64,000 bases of DNA from Buddleja alternifolia (lineage: Eukaryota; Streptophyta; Magnoliopsida; Lamiales; Scrophulariaceae): assembly GCA_019426215.1 (NCBI GenBank), contig CM033395.1:19520569-19584568 (forward strand), written 5' to 3'. Made by a program: the position numbers and the translations under genes. The notes beneath the pieces are model-generated. The model did no database searches and was not told the DNA's origin. It saw only the letters and a program-made list of their open reading frames with translations. Positions 62,201 to 64,000 of this stretch are shown piece after piece. The first letter of the stretch is position 1. Each line of letters starts with the position of its first letter.

Positions 62201-63974
62201 TCAATCGTTGGATTGCTTCCATTTGATAGGTCGTCTAAGCGGTTCGGCATAAGGATGAAATCCCATACTCTTCAAAAAATCGACGTCCAACTCCTGGAGC
62301 AAGTACCTTCCTAGATAGTATCTTGTCTTTCTCTTTTTAGTTAGCATCTTCTTTATGTTTACTATTTCGTCAAACATTAATCGCAAGTGTTTATTATCTG
62401 TTTTAGATATTGCCTTGGACTTTTTCTTTATTTTCCCCCTTCTTGGCATCATCAAGAGAGGCCTTTAAGTCAGCGATATCCCTTCGAAGAAGCTTGACTT
62501 CATCTATCAAGAGAGTAATTTGTTCAGCGATACTCTGAGAGATGAGGTTGGAGGAATTGTGACGCTTAGTATCAGCTAAAGCATTCTGCGCAAGCGTCCG
62601 GTTGAAATCGTCTGAATGCTCTTTGATGAGAGGAGCGATAGAGTTCATCATGGATATTGTAAGTTTATTTGCATTGCGCATATCAGATTTGAGGACTGTT
62701 TCTACTTGATTAAGCGTGGAAGTACTTCGCTCTTCCAATCTAGAACATGAACCCTTTATATCGCTGAGAGAATGTCGAACAGCTTTTCTGAAGTCTTTAG
62801 CTTTTGGATCACTGTCATAGTCTGAATCTGATGAATCGGAAGAGGAACGCTCAGGTCCGTGAGAGCTTGAGACTGCTGGAGCTTTGCCTTTAGATTTGTC
62901 TCTGATAATAGGCTCTTCAGGTTGTGATGCTAAGTCAGCATGAACCTCTTCTATCGCTGAGTCTAGTGTCTGAGTTGCGGAGTCAATTTGAACAATTTTT
63001 TCCTCAAGGAGAACCTCGACTGCTGGAGCGCTGAGGACAATATCTTGCATATCAGCGTCTGTGGGTTAAGCAACTTCCACAGCAGTAGTTCTTCTTCTTC
63101 TATTGCAACAACTTCAATTTGAGGCGCTGGACTCTCAACAGGTATGACCCAGAGTGGGCCAATCGCTTCCATTACGTGCCTTGGACTAATCAGGTTCGTC
63201 TGTGGGACAAAGGATATAGTGTCTTCGCGCTCTTCATTGCTTAGTGCAAGTTGCATCCCTTCCAGAAGATCAATACCTGTAGTAGTCCAAAATAAATGGC
63301 ATGAGCGCTTGAGATGCTTCTATGTCCACTGGCCTGATCAGCGATATCATCTTGGCCACTTGAACATTCTGCTCACAAAAAAGCACAGGGTGAAGATTGT
63401 ATCCTCGGAAGTCGCTTAGCCCTAAATAGTGGTTGAAAGTGATATCCAGCGCTTGTGCGTTTTATATCACTGCTCTTCTGTCTCGGTAGAATTCAGCAAA
63501 CTCAGCGTGCTCATCTGCAACATTGACACGAATTTCACTGTGTTCTGGCAAAATAGATCTCTTGCTAGAGGATGCATCTGCATTGAGGTCAGGAAGGATT
63601 CGCTGAACAAAATTCTAAGAAGGATGAAAAATGTGGCGACCTCCCTGAGCAATTAAGCTGAGATGCTGGCAAATATAGCGTTCTACTGATTGTCTGTAGT
63701 AAGGTAAAGCGCTAATATTGCCTACCAAATTCGGTCGTTGCTGGAGAAGAAACAGGGCATAACCTCTGCATCTATAATCTACTCCAAATTGAAACAAAAA
63801 TGGGTACCTCACAAGTTCTTCTAGCGTGTAAAATTGCAACACGAATTCTTCGGCCCATCTTGCAGTATCCATCATCCATTTCTTTCCAAATTTATCAGCT
63901 TTCTTCTGTTCTTTTCTTGCAGCAATAAACTTTTCAAAGCATTCAAATTCTTCATCATAGTCCTCAGCCCACAC
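62201..63974 (-). pseudogene. Extra ORF between pol and 3' LTR of the minus-strand element, broken
   Basis: Lies immediately upstream of the polypurine tract, the position of the additional (env-like) ORF of Sirevirus-type elements. Frame 63974-63615 is rich in charged residues and continues beyond the window. It stops at a TAG at 63615-63617. Weak frames follow at 63256-62963, 63050-62403 and 62455-62201, alternating between two phases, so there are at least two frameshifts. The 63050-62403 part is Ser/Asp-rich, then predicted helical with heptad-like Leu/Ile spacing (coiled coil likely). I see no clear transmembrane helix. Function is unknown, and the env-like label is positional only. Confidence 0.6.
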
Positions 63975-64000
63975 TCTTTCAAGGTATTCACGAGCTTCAA

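Overview
The window is nuclear DNA of a flowering plant. Its genes have canonical GT-AG introns, their intergenic DNA is AT-rich, and most of the sequence is nested LTR retrotransposons, a LINE, a SINE and MITEs. The protein sequences fit a eudicot; I cannot name the species. All calls come from reading the sequence, and no database search was possible.

Only three host genes look intact. (1) A four-exon gene at 186-3495 (+) encodes a 361-residue AIF-like/FSP1-type FAD/NADH oxidoreductase. (2) A seven-exon gene at 30877-36971 (+) encodes a 235-residue ESCRT-III-related protein of the VPS60/CHMP5 family. (3) A four-exon gene at 38728-41264 (-) encodes a 283-residue divergent bZIP protein of the At4g06598-like type. 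They are unrelated in function and do not form a cluster.

5.0-20.7 kb is a decayed, partial tandem copy of the AIF-like locus: exon 2, part of intron 2 and the 3' flank, with exons 3-4 missing. It has served as an insertion trap. It holds a tRNA-type SINE, a complete Ty1/copia element (5801-12608, TSD AGAGC), a second broken copia (12752-18179) that itself carries a hAT-type MITE (16673-17589), and an LTR fragment. The intact copy upstream serves as an empty-site reference.

20.9-28.8 kb holds a Tourist-like MITE, an internally deleted Ty3/gypsy element (21531-23879, minus) and a copia element (24484-28761, minus). The copia element has identical 155-bp LTRs, an open 1090-residue pol frame and no recognisable gag. 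28.8-30.5 kb is a Mutator-type element with a 9-bp TSD and long nested terminal inverted repeats, ending just upstream of the VPS60-like gene. Intron 2 of that gene contains a 774-bp unit repeated three times in tandem, and each unit includes the last 25 bases of exon 2 with its splice donor.

43.2-64 kb is almost all repeats. An L1-type LINE on the minus strand (about 43440-51240) is split by a degenerate copia with its 3' LTR (46.6-50.07 kb). An LTR-like piece with a regular GCGCC-dyad array (51412-51636), an inverted LTR with a copia gag remnant (51819-53520), and two nested long LTRs (54688-56774 and 56775-58540) follow. The last of these leads into a PBS and a long non-coding leader. The right edge is the 3' part of a minus-strand LTR element with a broken extra ORF, a polypurine tract and an LTR of about 1.5 kb.

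I found no new multi-gene system. The most unusual structures are the exon-end-carrying intron triplication, the gag-less copia with identical LTRs, the 22-bp-spaced GCGCC array and the paralogous insertion trap.
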